A DNA stretch of 64,000 nt from Immundisolibacter cernigliae (GTDB lineage Bacteria; Pseudomonadota; Gammaproteobacteria; Immundisolibacterales; Immundisolibacteraceae), in assembly GCF_001697225.1 (NCBI RefSeq), contig NZ_CP014671.1, forward strand, positions 372,001-436,000, in the 5' to 3' direction. The notes under the pieces were generated by a model. That model worked only from the letters and a program-made list of their open reading frames with translations. It ran no database searches and was not told the origin of the DNA. Below are positions 27,550 through 40,793 of this stretch, one piece after another. Each line of letters begins with the position of its first letter. Positions within the stretch are counted from its first letter, which is position 1. The translations under genes and the position numbers were made by a program.

Positions 27550-28222
27550 GGGGATGCGCCAGCCCAGGCACTGGGCGTGTGGAGTATATCGCCGGCCGCT
27601 GCTGGCCCTTTTCGGAGCCCTGCTGGCGGCGCTTTTGCTGCTGCCCCTTGCCGGCCTGGCCGCGCCCGGAGGCGGCACCGTCATCACCCCGCCGCGGCCA
27701 ATCGCCACGCTGTCGCTGGTCGACCAGCAGGGTGCACCGATCACCCCCTCGACCCTGTCTGGCCGGTGGACGGTGCTGTTTTTCGGCTTCACGCACTGCC
27801 CGGACGTGTGCCCGACCACCCTGGCGCGCCTGGCCGGCGTGCAGCGGCAACTGCCGGAGGCGCTGCGCCCGAAGGTGCGCTTCATGCTGGTGTCGGTGGA
27901 CCCGATGCGCGACACGCCGCAGCGGCTGGCCCAGTACGTCGGCCAGTTCGGGCAGGGCTTCGTCGGCGCCACGGCGCCGCTGGGCGAGCTGGCGCCGCTA
28001 TTGCGCGAACTTGGCGTGAGCTATGCCTACACCGCGCAGCCGGCAGGCGAACATGCCGGACACGGCGCCCACGCGGACCACGGCACCCCCGCCTACACGG
28101 TGACGCACTCGGAAACCCTTTACGTGCTGGACCCGCAGGCGCGCCTGCACGCCGTGTTCACCGACCCGAAGGACGACTACGCCCTGCTGCGCGACCTGAG
28201 CGCCTGGGCCAACCAGCCTTAG
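27548..28222 (+). CDS. SCO1/SenC family copper chaperone
   Basis: The 224-residue protein has an N-terminal membrane anchor (about 18-38) and a thioredoxin-like fold with CPDVCPTT (Cys 84 and 88) and VTHSETLYVLD (His 187), the three copper ligands of Sco proteins. It acts in the periplasm in the assembly of the CuA site of cytochrome oxidase. An extra segment EHAGHGAHADHG (168-179) adds five His and may hold more metal. The start could be ATG 27548 or 27554; the first overlaps the hemW start codon. Both neighbours serve respiratory enzymes. Confidence 0.9.
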   Translation: MGMRQPRHWACGVYRRPLLALFGALLAALLLLPLAGLAAPGGGTVITPPRPIATLSLVDQQGAPITPSTLSGRWTVLFFGFTHCPDVCPTTLARLAGVQRQLPEALRPKVRFMLVSVDPMRDTPQRLAQYVGQFGQGFVGATAPLGELAPLLRELGVSYAYTAQPAGEHAGHGAHADHGTPAYTVTHSETLYVLDPQARLHAVFTDPKDDYALLRDLSAWANQP

Positions 28223-28322
28223 AACCGTCGCCACCGGGCGCGGTTCTGTCGTCGGCATGCGCTGCCATCTGCCATAAATCAGCGGCAGCCAGCTGATTGC
28301 TTGGGCCATCGGAGAGCGGTAT

Positions 28323-28366
28323 CCCGGCTGCGCCGGGCGATCGTCGCGCAGCTGCGCTTCCACAAT
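28323..28366. repeat. REP-like palindromic element, copy a
   Basis: The stretch with GGCTGCGCCGGGCGATCG, then TCGCGCA and GCTGCGCTTCCACAAT matches, with about 80 % identity by eye, the element at 38245-38294. It contains two small inverted repeats and lies in the 166-bp gap after the convergent SCO1 and ispF genes. No gene was found in this gap. Confidence 0.5.
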
Positions 28367-28388
28367 AGTCGCAGCCGCTCGCCTCTGC

Positions 28389-28862
28389 TCAGGCGCGCGC
28401 CAGCAGACACACGGCGTGGGCGGATATCGCCTCGCCGCGGCCGACCGGACCCAGACCTTCGGTGGTGGTGGCCTTGACGCTGACGGCACCGATGTCGAGG
28501 CCCAGATCGGCCGCGATGTTGGCGCGCATGGCGTCCCGATGCGGGGCGAGCTTCGGCCGCTGCGCCAGCACGGTGGCGTCGATGTTGAGCACCCCGTAAC
28601 CGGCTTCGCGTACCAGCGAAGCTACGCGCCGCAAGAGCACGCGGCTGTCTGCGCCTGCATAGGCCGGGTCGGTGTCCGGAAAGTGCTGGCCGATGTCGCC
28701 CAGGGCCGCCGCGCCCAGCAGCGCGTCGGCCAGGGCGTGCAGCAGCACGTCGCCGTCGGAGTGGGCGATCGGGCCGTGGCTGTGCTGGATCTCTACGCCA
28801 CCGAGCACCAGGCGCCGGCCGGGCGCCAGGGCGTGCAGGTCGTAGCCGTGGCCGATGCGCAT
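28389..28862 (-). CDS. ispF: 2-C-methyl-D-erythritol 2,4-cyclodiphosphate synthase
   Basis: The 157-residue product begins [10 protein letters not shown] with the zinc ligands Asp 8 and His 10, and has [24 protein letters not shown] and [15 protein letters not shown]. It makes MEcPP in the MEP isoprenoid pathway. It follows ispD after 28 bp, and the gap has a CTGGAGACCTGAGGAGACC ribosome-site region. Confidence 0.96.
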   Translation of the reverse strand: MRIGHGYDLHALAPGRRLVLGGVEIQHSHGPIAHSDGDVLLHALADALLGAAALGDIGQHFPDTDPAYAGADSRVLLRRVASLVREAGYGVLNIDATVLAQRPKLAPHRDAMRANIAADLGLDIGAVSVKATTTEGLGPVGRGEAISAHAVCLLARA

Positions 28863-28890
28863 CAGGTCTCCTCAGGTCTCCAGGGGGGCT

Positions 28891-29616
28891 TTAGGCCGTG
28901 CGATCGAACCGCGCTTGCGCGGCCAGCAGGCACTCGGCCAGCGGCAGGTCCTGCGCCACGGTGATCTTGATGTTGTCGCGCCGCCCCGGCAGCAGGCGCG
29001 GGCGAAAGCCTGCGCTTTCCATGGCCTGGGCCTCGTCGGTGGGTTCCTGGCCGGCGGCCAGCGCTGCGGCCAGCGCCGCCCGCAGCACATCGAGTCGAAA
29101 CCGCTGCGGCGTCTGCACCGTCCACAGGCCGTCGCGCGGCACGGTTTCGCGCACCCGGCCGGCGGCGTCGGCGCGCTTGAGGGTGTCGGTCAGCGGTGTG
29201 GCCAGCAGGCAGCCGTGCTCGTCCAGCGGCTCGGCGCACAGGCTGTGGATGTCGCCCGCATGCAGCAGCGGGCGCACGGCGTCGTGCACCAGCACCGGTG
29301 TTCGCGGCTGCTGGCGTCTGGCCAGCCAGTCGAGTGCGGCCAGCACGGATGCGGCGCGGCTGGCGCCGCCGGCCACCACCTGCAGCGGTTTGGCGCAGGT
29401 GAAGCCGAGCGCCTGCCAGTACGGATCGGCCTCGCGCAGCGCCAGCACGATGCCGGCGATGCGCGGGTGTGCGGCCAGGCGTTCGAGGGTGTGCACGAGC
29501 ACGGGCGCGCCGGCCAGCGGCAGGTACTGCTTGGGCAGGTCCGCGGCCATGCGCACGCCGATGCCGGCGGCGGGCACGATCGCCCAGTGGTCGGCGCTCG
29601 ACAGGGCATCCGCCAC
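28891..29616 (-). CDS. ispD: 2-C-methyl-D-erythritol 4-phosphate cytidylyltransferase
   Basis: The 241-residue product has the nucleotide-binding loop PAAGIGVRMAADLPKQY, VLVHDAVRPL and TPQRFRLD, all IspD marks. It forms CDP-methylerythritol in the MEP pathway. It lies 7 bp after ftsB in the run eno-ftsB-ispD-ispF that is conserved in gammaproteobacteria. Confidence 0.96.
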   Translation of the reverse strand: MADALSSADHWAIVPAAGIGVRMAADLPKQYLPLAGAPVLVHTLERLAAHPRIAGIVLALREADPYWQALGFTCAKPLQVVAGGASRAASVLAALDWLARRQQPRTPVLVHDAVRPLLHAGDIHSLCAEPLDEHGCLLATPLTDTLKRADAAGRVRETVPRDGLWTVQTPQRFRLDVLRAALAAALAAGQEPTDEAQAMESAGFRPRLLPGRRDNIKITVAQDLPLAECLLAAQARFDRTA

Positions 29617-29623
29617 CGGACGC

Positions 29624-29898
29624 CTACTCGATGACGCGGATGAAGGTCTCGCCGGGCTTGATCATGCCAAGCTCGCTGCGGGCGCGGTCTTCCACGGCAG
29701 TCACGCCGCTGCGCAGATCCTCGACCTCGGCCGTGAGCTGCGCGTTGCGTTCGGCCAGCTGGTCGACGGCGTCGTGCTCGCGCTCGACCCGGTCCTGCAG
29801 CTCGCCAAGCTCGAACAGGTTGCCGGGCGCCACCAGCAAGCGGTGTTGCAGGCCGAGCATGACCAGCAACAGCGCGAGCAGGCCGGCGCGCATGGCCA

Positions 29899-29899
<1 letters not shown>
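29624..29899 (-). CDS. ftsB: Cell division protein FtsB
   Basis: The 91-residue protein has one TM segment (about 5-22), then a coiled coil (about 30-70, LGELQDRVEREHDAVDQL) and a conserved end with ELGMIKPGETFIRV. It links FtsQ and FtsL in the divisome. The start ATG 29899 overlaps the eno stop (TGATG); ATG 29893 is a possible second start. Confidence 0.93.
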
Positions 29900-35646
<5,747 letters not shown>

Positions 35647-35647
<1 letters not shown>

Positions 35648-36930
35648 CAGGCGGCCAGCTCGTGATTGCCCGGGCCGGGCGGCAGCGCCCGGCCACCGCG
35701 CCCGGCCAGGCGAAACACCAGCACCAGATGGCCGGCAGCCCGCCAGGCGGCGACCTGCGCGGTGATCAGGTCGGTCGCGTCCTCGGTCACCAGCAGATAC
35801 AAAAGCCCCGCTTCGGGCAGGCTCGCCGGCAGACGCGTCTGGCGCGCCGGTGGACAGCTCGCCACGGCGCGCTGCAGGGCGGCCTCGTCGTCAATCGGCT
35901 GCCAGTCCTCGCCCAGCGCCAGCGCGTTCAGCGCCAGCGCCTCGGCCCGTGCGTGGGCCACCAGCTCCAGCACCAGCGCCAGGCGCCGGTCGAGCGCGGC
36001 CGCATCGCGCGGGCGTCGCTGCCAGGGCGCAAAGCCCGCCACCGCCGTATCGCAGCAGATGGCGATGCCGTCGGCGTGCAGCTCGCTGCCGCCGCGAAAC
36101 ACCCGCGACATCAGCTCGCCCCGCCGCGCGCTGGCGCGGTGGTCAAGCCGCGTCGACGGATCGCCCAGCTGGTACGGGCGGGTGTGGGCGTATTCGAGCG
36201 CCCCGGCGTGGCGGGCCGCGTGCACGCCCGTCCTGAGACAGCGCGCCGCCAGCTCGCGCAGCGGCGGCAGGCTCACCGGCAGCGGCGGCGGCAGCACTGC
36301 CAGCTCCAGCGGCAGCGCGGCGCCGACCGTGCTGCGGGTCAGGAACAAGGGAAAGAAACTGTGCACGGCCAGACCCGGCAAACGCAGCAGGCCGCGCGCG
36401 CGGGGAATCACGACTGTCTCGCACACGCGGCTTTCGCCGGCCTCCAGCCGCTCGATCAGGGCGCTGCGGGACGGCGCCACCGGCCGCCAGCCGGGGCCGC
36501 GCCATTCGCGCAGCAGCAGCTCGCGCGCCGGACGGCGGCCAGTGTTGGTCAGGCGCACCTGGCCGCGACACGGCTGTCCGGCGATGGCAACCTCATGGTT
36601 CAGGCGCACGAGGTGCAGACGCGGGCGCCATACCCGTCCCGCGGCGGCGCTCAGGGCAAGCAGCGACAGGCCCGCCGCGGCAAGTCCCAGGTCGAAACCC
36701 GGATTACTGCGCCGGGCCAGCAACAGCAGCAGGATGCTCGCCAGCAGAACCGCCAGGCCGCTGGCGGTCAGACCGTCCCGCAGCGCCCGCAGTGGCGCCC
36801 GCCAGCCACCGCGCCGCTCGGTCAGGCGCGGCACCAGGCGCAGTTCGAGCAGCCAACGGGTCATCCGCCACAGGTGCCAGGCCAGCGGCTCCTGCGGCAC
36901 GCGCAGCGGGCGGTCGGCGAATTCCTTCAT
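35647..36930 (-). CDS. DUF58 domain protein
   Basis: The 427-residue protein has a membrane hairpin near residues 45-95 and the DUF58 signature DHRASARRGELMSRVFRGG (about 263-281), followed by a von Willebrand A-like region. DUF58 proteins usually work with MoxR ATPases and transglutaminase-like proteins in envelope maturation. It overlaps the transglutaminase gene start by one base. Confidence 0.9.
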
Positions 36931-37031
36931 CGCGGATCGTGTTCGAACGCCGGAAAAAACCGTTGCAGGGGCGCGCCCCGCGCGCGGCCGTCGGGACAGG
37001 TCGTGGCGTAACGCTTCGTCATCGCTTCAGG

Positions 37032-37103
37032 TCGCGGGCATGGCCCGCTCCTACACACGGACGCAACGGATGATTCCATTGTAGGAGCGCGCCTTGCGGG
37101 CAA
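37032..37103. repeat. REP-like inverted pair, copy b
   Basis: TCGCGGGCATGGCCCGCTCC (37032 onward, ending CTAC at 37054) faces GTAGGAGCGCGCCTTGCGGG (37081-37100) in inverted orientation. The same unit occurs at 39180-39283. It fills the gap between moxR and the DUF58 gene, just after the moxR stop codon, and may act on mRNA stability. Confidence 0.65.
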
Positions 37104-37115
37104 CCGCCGGGACGT

Positions 37116-38069
37116 TCAGCGCGGCAGCGGCACGCCGGCGGTCAGGTCGTCGAGCAAGGCGGCGGTGATGCGCCGGTCGTGCTCGCGGCCCTGGCGCGGC
37201 AGCAGGCGGTGGTCCCACACCGGGTGCAGCAGGGCGCGAACGTCCTCGGCCTGCACGGCGCTGCGGCCGTGCAGCAGGGCGCGGGCACGCGCGGCTTCCG
37301 CCAGATGCATGGCGCCGCGCGGCGAAATGCCCAGCCGCACGCGCGCGTCCTCGCGCGTGGCCCGTGCCAGGGCGACGACGTAGTGCGCCAGGTCCGGGTG
37401 CAGATAAACCTCACGCGACTGCTCCCGCAGGCGCAGCAGGCCGGCCGGGTCGAGCACCGGCACCAGCGGTGGCGCGCTGCGGTACTCGCCCAGCAGCGAG
37501 CGTTCGGCGGCGGCATCCGGATAACCCAGGCGCGTGGCGATCAGGAAGCGATCCAGCTGCGCCTCCGGCAGCGGATTGGTGCTGTCGAAGTCGATCGGGT
37601 TCTGGGTGGCGATGACCGTGAACAGCGGCGACAGCGGATGGCTGACGCCGTCGGCCGTCACCTGACCTTCTTCCATGGCCTGCAGGAAGGCCGACTGGCT
37701 GCGCGTCGGGGCGCGGTTGATCTCGTCGGCCAGCAGCAGGTCGGTGAAGATCGGCCCGGCCACGAACTCGAAGCGGCCGTCGCCCGGGTGATACACGCTG
37801 CCACCGAGCACGTCGGCCGGCAGCAGGTCGGACGTGAACTGCACGCGGTTGAAGGCCACACCGAGCACCCGCGCCAGGCCCTTGGCCAGCGTGGTCTTGC
37901 CCACGCCGGGCACGTCCTCGAGCAGCACGTGCCCGCCGGCCAGCACCGTGACCAGCAGCAGGTCCAGCACGCTGCTTTCGCCCAGCCAGACGGTGGCCAG
38001 CTGCGCGCGCACCCCCGACAGCGTGGCGGCGGCCTCGGAAGCGGAATCGAGCGGGACGACACGCGCCAT
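37116..38069 (-). CDS. MoxR family AAA ATPase
   Basis: The 317-residue ATPase has Walker A EDVPGVGKTTLAKG, Walker B LLADEINRAP, and the family segment ATQNPIDFDSTNPLPEAQLDRF. It likely remodels a complex together with the DUF58 and transglutaminase proteins encoded downstream. ATG 38069 is chosen as it is close to the family start; upstream codons are in the intergenic region. Confidence 0.94.
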   Translation of the reverse strand: MARVVPLDSASEAAATLSGVRAQLATVWLGESSVLDLLLVTVLAGGHVLLEDVPGVGKTTLAKGLARVLGVAFNRVQFTSDLLPADVLGGSVYHPGDGRFEFVAGPIFTDLLLADEINRAPTRSQSAFLQAMEEGQVTADGVSHPLSPLFTVIATQNPIDFDSTNPLPEAQLDRFLIATRLGYPDAAAERSLLGEYRSAPPLVPVLDPAGLLRLREQSREVYLHPDLAHYVVALARATREDARVRLGISPRGAMHLAEAARARALLHGRSAVQAEDVRALLHPVWDHRLLPRQGREHDRRITAALLDDLTAGVPLPR

Positions 38070-38238
38070 CAGCGAACCTCGGAGGATGACAGGATTGCCT
38101 GGATTATCGGCCGCCCGGCGCGCATGTTGAGCACAAAGGCCGGCGCGGCGCCTGGCATGCCCGCCGATCAGCCCGGGCATCCGCGGCCCGGCCGGGAGTT
38201 CAACAGACCTGGCCCTGGACGGGAGCTACGGAAACACC

Positions 38239-38291
38239 GTAGGAGCCCAGCTACGCTGGGCGATCATCGCGCAACACAGTTGCGCTCCTAC
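38239..38291. repeat. REP-like palindromic element, copy c
   Basis: It is bounded by GTAGGAGC (38239-38246) and its reverse complement GCTCCTAC (38284-38291), with CAGCTACGCTGGGCGATC between. It is related to the element at 28323-28366. It lies between moxR and the SDR gene, a 251-bp gap where no gene was found. Confidence 0.65.
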
Positions 38292-38320
38292 AATTTCCAG
38301 GCCGGTTGAGTCAGCGCTGC

Positions 38321-39103
38321 CTACAGATACGCCGCCATGCCGCCGTCCACGTCCAGCTGCGTGCCGGTGACGTAGCTGGCGGCGTCGGAGGCCAGGAACA
38401 GCGCCACGTTGCCGACCTCCTGCATGCGCCCGACGCGGCCCATGGGCACGCGGTAGAACTCGGCGCTGGACTTCAGGAAGGCCTCGTAGCTGCCCTGCGC
38501 CGGGTCGTGCCACTTCTCCCAGGCCGGAGTTTCGACCAGTCCCAGCCCGATCGCGTTGGCGCGCACACCCTGCGCGGCGTGCTCGCGCGCCAGCAGCTTG
38601 GTGAAGGCGAGGCACCCGGCGCGCACGACGCTGGATGCATAGAACGTCATGTCCGGCTGGCGGGCGAAGATGGCGTTGATGTTGATGATGCTGCCGCCGC
38701 CGCGGGCCAGCATCAGCGGCACCGCGGCGCGCGCGGTGCGGATCATGGCCATCAGCTTGACGTCGAATTCCCTGTGCCACTGGTCGTCGCTGAGGCTGGC
38801 CAGGGTGCCGGATTCGGACGTGGCGGCATTGTTGACCAGCACGTCCACCCCGCCGAAGCGGTTCCGGACCTCCGCCAGCAAGCGGTCGATGTCCTCGGCC
38901 TGACCGACGTCGGCCTGAATGCCGGCGATGCGATCACCGTGGCTGGCGCGCCAGTGCTCGATCTGTGCACTCAGGCCGGCGCCGTCGCGAGCGCAGGTGA
39001 GCACACTGGCGCCGGCTTCCAGAAAGGTCTGCGTGATGCAGTGGCCGATGCCCTGCCGGCCGCCGGTGACGATGGCGACCTTGCCCTTGAGGTTGATGTC
39101 CAT
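38321..39103 (-). CDS. SDR family protein lacking catalytic Ser and Lys
   Basis: The 260-residue protein has a normal Rossmann core: TGGRQGIG (13-20), NNAATSESG (91-99) and the C-terminal VTGTQLDVDGGM. But the active site is altered. At the Ser position the sequence reads ININAIFARQ (140-149) with no Ser, and after Tyr 155 it reads YASSV, so the Lys of YxxxK is Val. Codons are clear, with no frameshift. It is therefore either a non-catalytic SDR or one with an unusual mechanism. It lies beside an aldehyde dehydrogenase on the same strand. Confidence 0.88.
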   Translation of the reverse strand: MDINLKGKVAIVTGGRQGIGHCITQTFLEAGASVLTCARDGAGLSAQIEHWRASHGDRIAGIQADVGQAEDIDRLLAEVRNRFGGVDVLVNNAATSESGTLASLSDDQWHREFDVKLMAMIRTARAAVPLMLARGGGSIININAIFARQPDMTFYASSVVRAGCLAFTKLLAREHAAQGVRANAIGLGLVETPAWEKWHDPAQGSYEAFLKSSAEFYRVPMGRVGRMQEVGNVALFLASDAASYVTGTQLDVDGGMAAYL

Positions 39104-39179
39104 GGCTCATCTCCTGTTTGCGAGTTGCCGTTGAGGTTGGCGCCTCGGTCGCGGCGGTAAGTCAAACCGTTCTCATAGA

Positions 39180-39283
39180 GTAGGAGCGGCCCATGGCCGC
39201 GACCGCAAGGCCCGCCTGCTGCACCCTATCGAACGTACCCGCCGACCTGCGCCGCAACGGTCGCGGGCATGGCCCGCTCCTAC
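39180..39283. repeat. REP-like inverted pair, copy d
   Basis: GTAGGAGCGGCCCATGGCCG (39180-39199) faces TCGCGGGCATGGCCCGCTCC (39261-39280, ending TAC at 39283). The second arm is identical for 23 bases to the one at 37032-37054. The TAG stop codon of the aldehyde dehydrogenase (39280-39282) lies in the outer end of this arm. Confidence 0.7.
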
Positions 39284-40743
39284 TTCAGGCCGGTCCAGAC
39301 GGCTTTGAGCTCGGTGTACATGGCGATGCCCTCCTCGCCGTTCTCGCGGCCCAGGCCGGACATCTTGTAACCGCCGAAGGGCACCGCGGCGTCGAGCACG
39401 CCGTAGGCGTTGATGTACACAGTGCCGGCCTTGATCGCCCGCGCCACGCGGTGCGCCTTGCCGACGTTCTGCGTCCACAGGCCCGCCGCCAGGCCAAATT
39501 GCGTGTCGTTGGCCAGGCTGAGCACCTCGGCTTCGTCCTCGAAGGGAATCACCGACAGCACCGGGCCGAAGATTTCCTCCTGCGCCACGCGCATGGAGTT
39601 GCTGACGCCGGCCAGCACCGTCGGCTGGTAGAAAAAGCCGCGCCCGCCGACATCCGCCGGACCGCCGCCCGCCACCACCGTGGCGCCCTCGGACACGCCC
39701 AGCTTCACGTACTCGTCCACGCGCTTCCAGTGCTGTTCGGACACCAGTGCGCCGACGCGCGTGTCCTCGGCGAACGGGTCGCCCACCTTCATGCGCGCGG
39801 CGGCCTGTGAAGCCGCCTCGAGCGCCTGCTCGTACAGCGGCTTTTCGACGAACAGCCGCGAGCCGGCGATGCACACCTCGCCCTGGTTGTAGAAGATGGC
39901 CGCGCCGATGGCGCGCATGGCCGATTTGAGGTCCGCGTCGCCAAAGATGATGTGCGGCGACTTGCCGCCCAGCTCCAGGCTGATGCGCTTCAGCGTGCCG
40001 GCGGCCTGGCGCATGATGTGCTGACCGGTTCGGGTGCTGCCGGTGAAGGCGATCTTGTCGACGTCCGGGTGCGTGATCAGCGCCTCGCCGGCCTCGGTGC
40101 CGATGCCGGACACGATGTTCACCACACCGGGCGGAAAGCCGGCCTGGTTGATCAGGTTGCCCAGGTACAGCGCCGTCAGGGGCGTCTGCTCGGCGGGTTT
40201 GAGCACCACCGTGTTGCCGGCGGCCAGCGCCGGGGCCAGCTTCATCACCGCCATGAACAGCGGGAAGTTCCACGGCACGATCTGGCCGATGACGCCGATC
40301 GGCTCGCGCAGGGTATAGGTGTGAAACGGCCCGCGCACCGGCACCGTCTCGCCGCGCAGCTTGGTCGGCCAGCCGGCGTAGTAGCGCAGGGCCTGCACCG
40401 ACAGCGGCAGGTCGATCTTGCGCGCGTCGCCGAAGGGCTTGCCGGTGTCGTAGGTCTCCAGCGCCGCCAGGGCGTCGGTGTTCTGTTCGATCAGGTCGGC
40501 GAAGCGGTGCAGCAGGCGCTCGCGGTCCGATGCGGCCATGCCGGCCCAGGAATCGGCCTCGAAGGCCGCCCGGGCAGCCTTGACGGCGCGGTCGATGTCC
40601 GCCGCCGAGCCCTTGGCGACCTCGCCCAGCGACTGCCCGGTGGCCGGGTTGATGTTGTCGAAGCGGGCGCCGCCGGCGGCGTCCTGGTACTCGCCGTTGA
40701 TGTAGAGGCGGGTCGGGGCGGTGAGTTTCTCGAATGGGATCAT
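39280..40743 (-). CDS. Aldehyde dehydrogenase (NAD-dependent family)
   Basis: The 487-residue enzyme has PWNFPLFMAVMKLAPALAAG, GSTRTGQ, LELGGKSP (general base Glu) and NQGEVCIAGSR (catalytic Cys), and ends near PFGGYKMSGLGRENG. It resembles betaine-aldehyde or phenylacetaldehyde-type dehydrogenases, but the substrate cannot be told. The stop codon is inside a REP-like element. An upstream ATG-side ribosome site GGAGGAAACC supports the start at 40743. Confidence 0.93.
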   Translation of the reverse strand: MIPFEKLTAPTRLYINGEYQDAAGGARFDNINPATGQSLGEVAKGSAADIDRAVKAARAAFEADSWAGMAASDRERLLHRFADLIEQNTDALAALETYDTGKPFGDARKIDLPLSVQALRYYAGWPTKLRGETVPVRGPFHTYTLREPIGVIGQIVPWNFPLFMAVMKLAPALAAGNTVVLKPAEQTPLTALYLGNLINQAGFPPGVVNIVSGIGTEAGEALITHPDVDKIAFTGSTRTGQHIMRQAAGTLKRISLELGGKSPHIIFGDADLKSAMRAIGAAIFYNQGEVCIAGSRLFVEKPLYEQALEAASQAAARMKVGDPFAEDTRVGALVSEQHWKRVDEYVKLGVSEGATVVAGGGPADVGGRGFFYQPTVLAGVSNSMRVAQEEIFGPVLSVIPFEDEAEVLSLANDTQFGLAAGLWTQNVGKAHRVARAIKAGTVYINAYGVLDAAVPFGGYKMSGLGRENGEEGIAMYTELKAVWTGLK

Positions 40744-40793
40744 GGGTGGTTTCCTCCTTCAGGATTCGGGAATCTTTGGTTGCGGGGCACGCC

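Noticed and set aside
38321-39103. Frameshift as cause of the missing Ser and Lys in the SDR
   Set aside because: The reading frame is open and matches the family on both sides of the changed residues, so these are substitutions, not a frame change.
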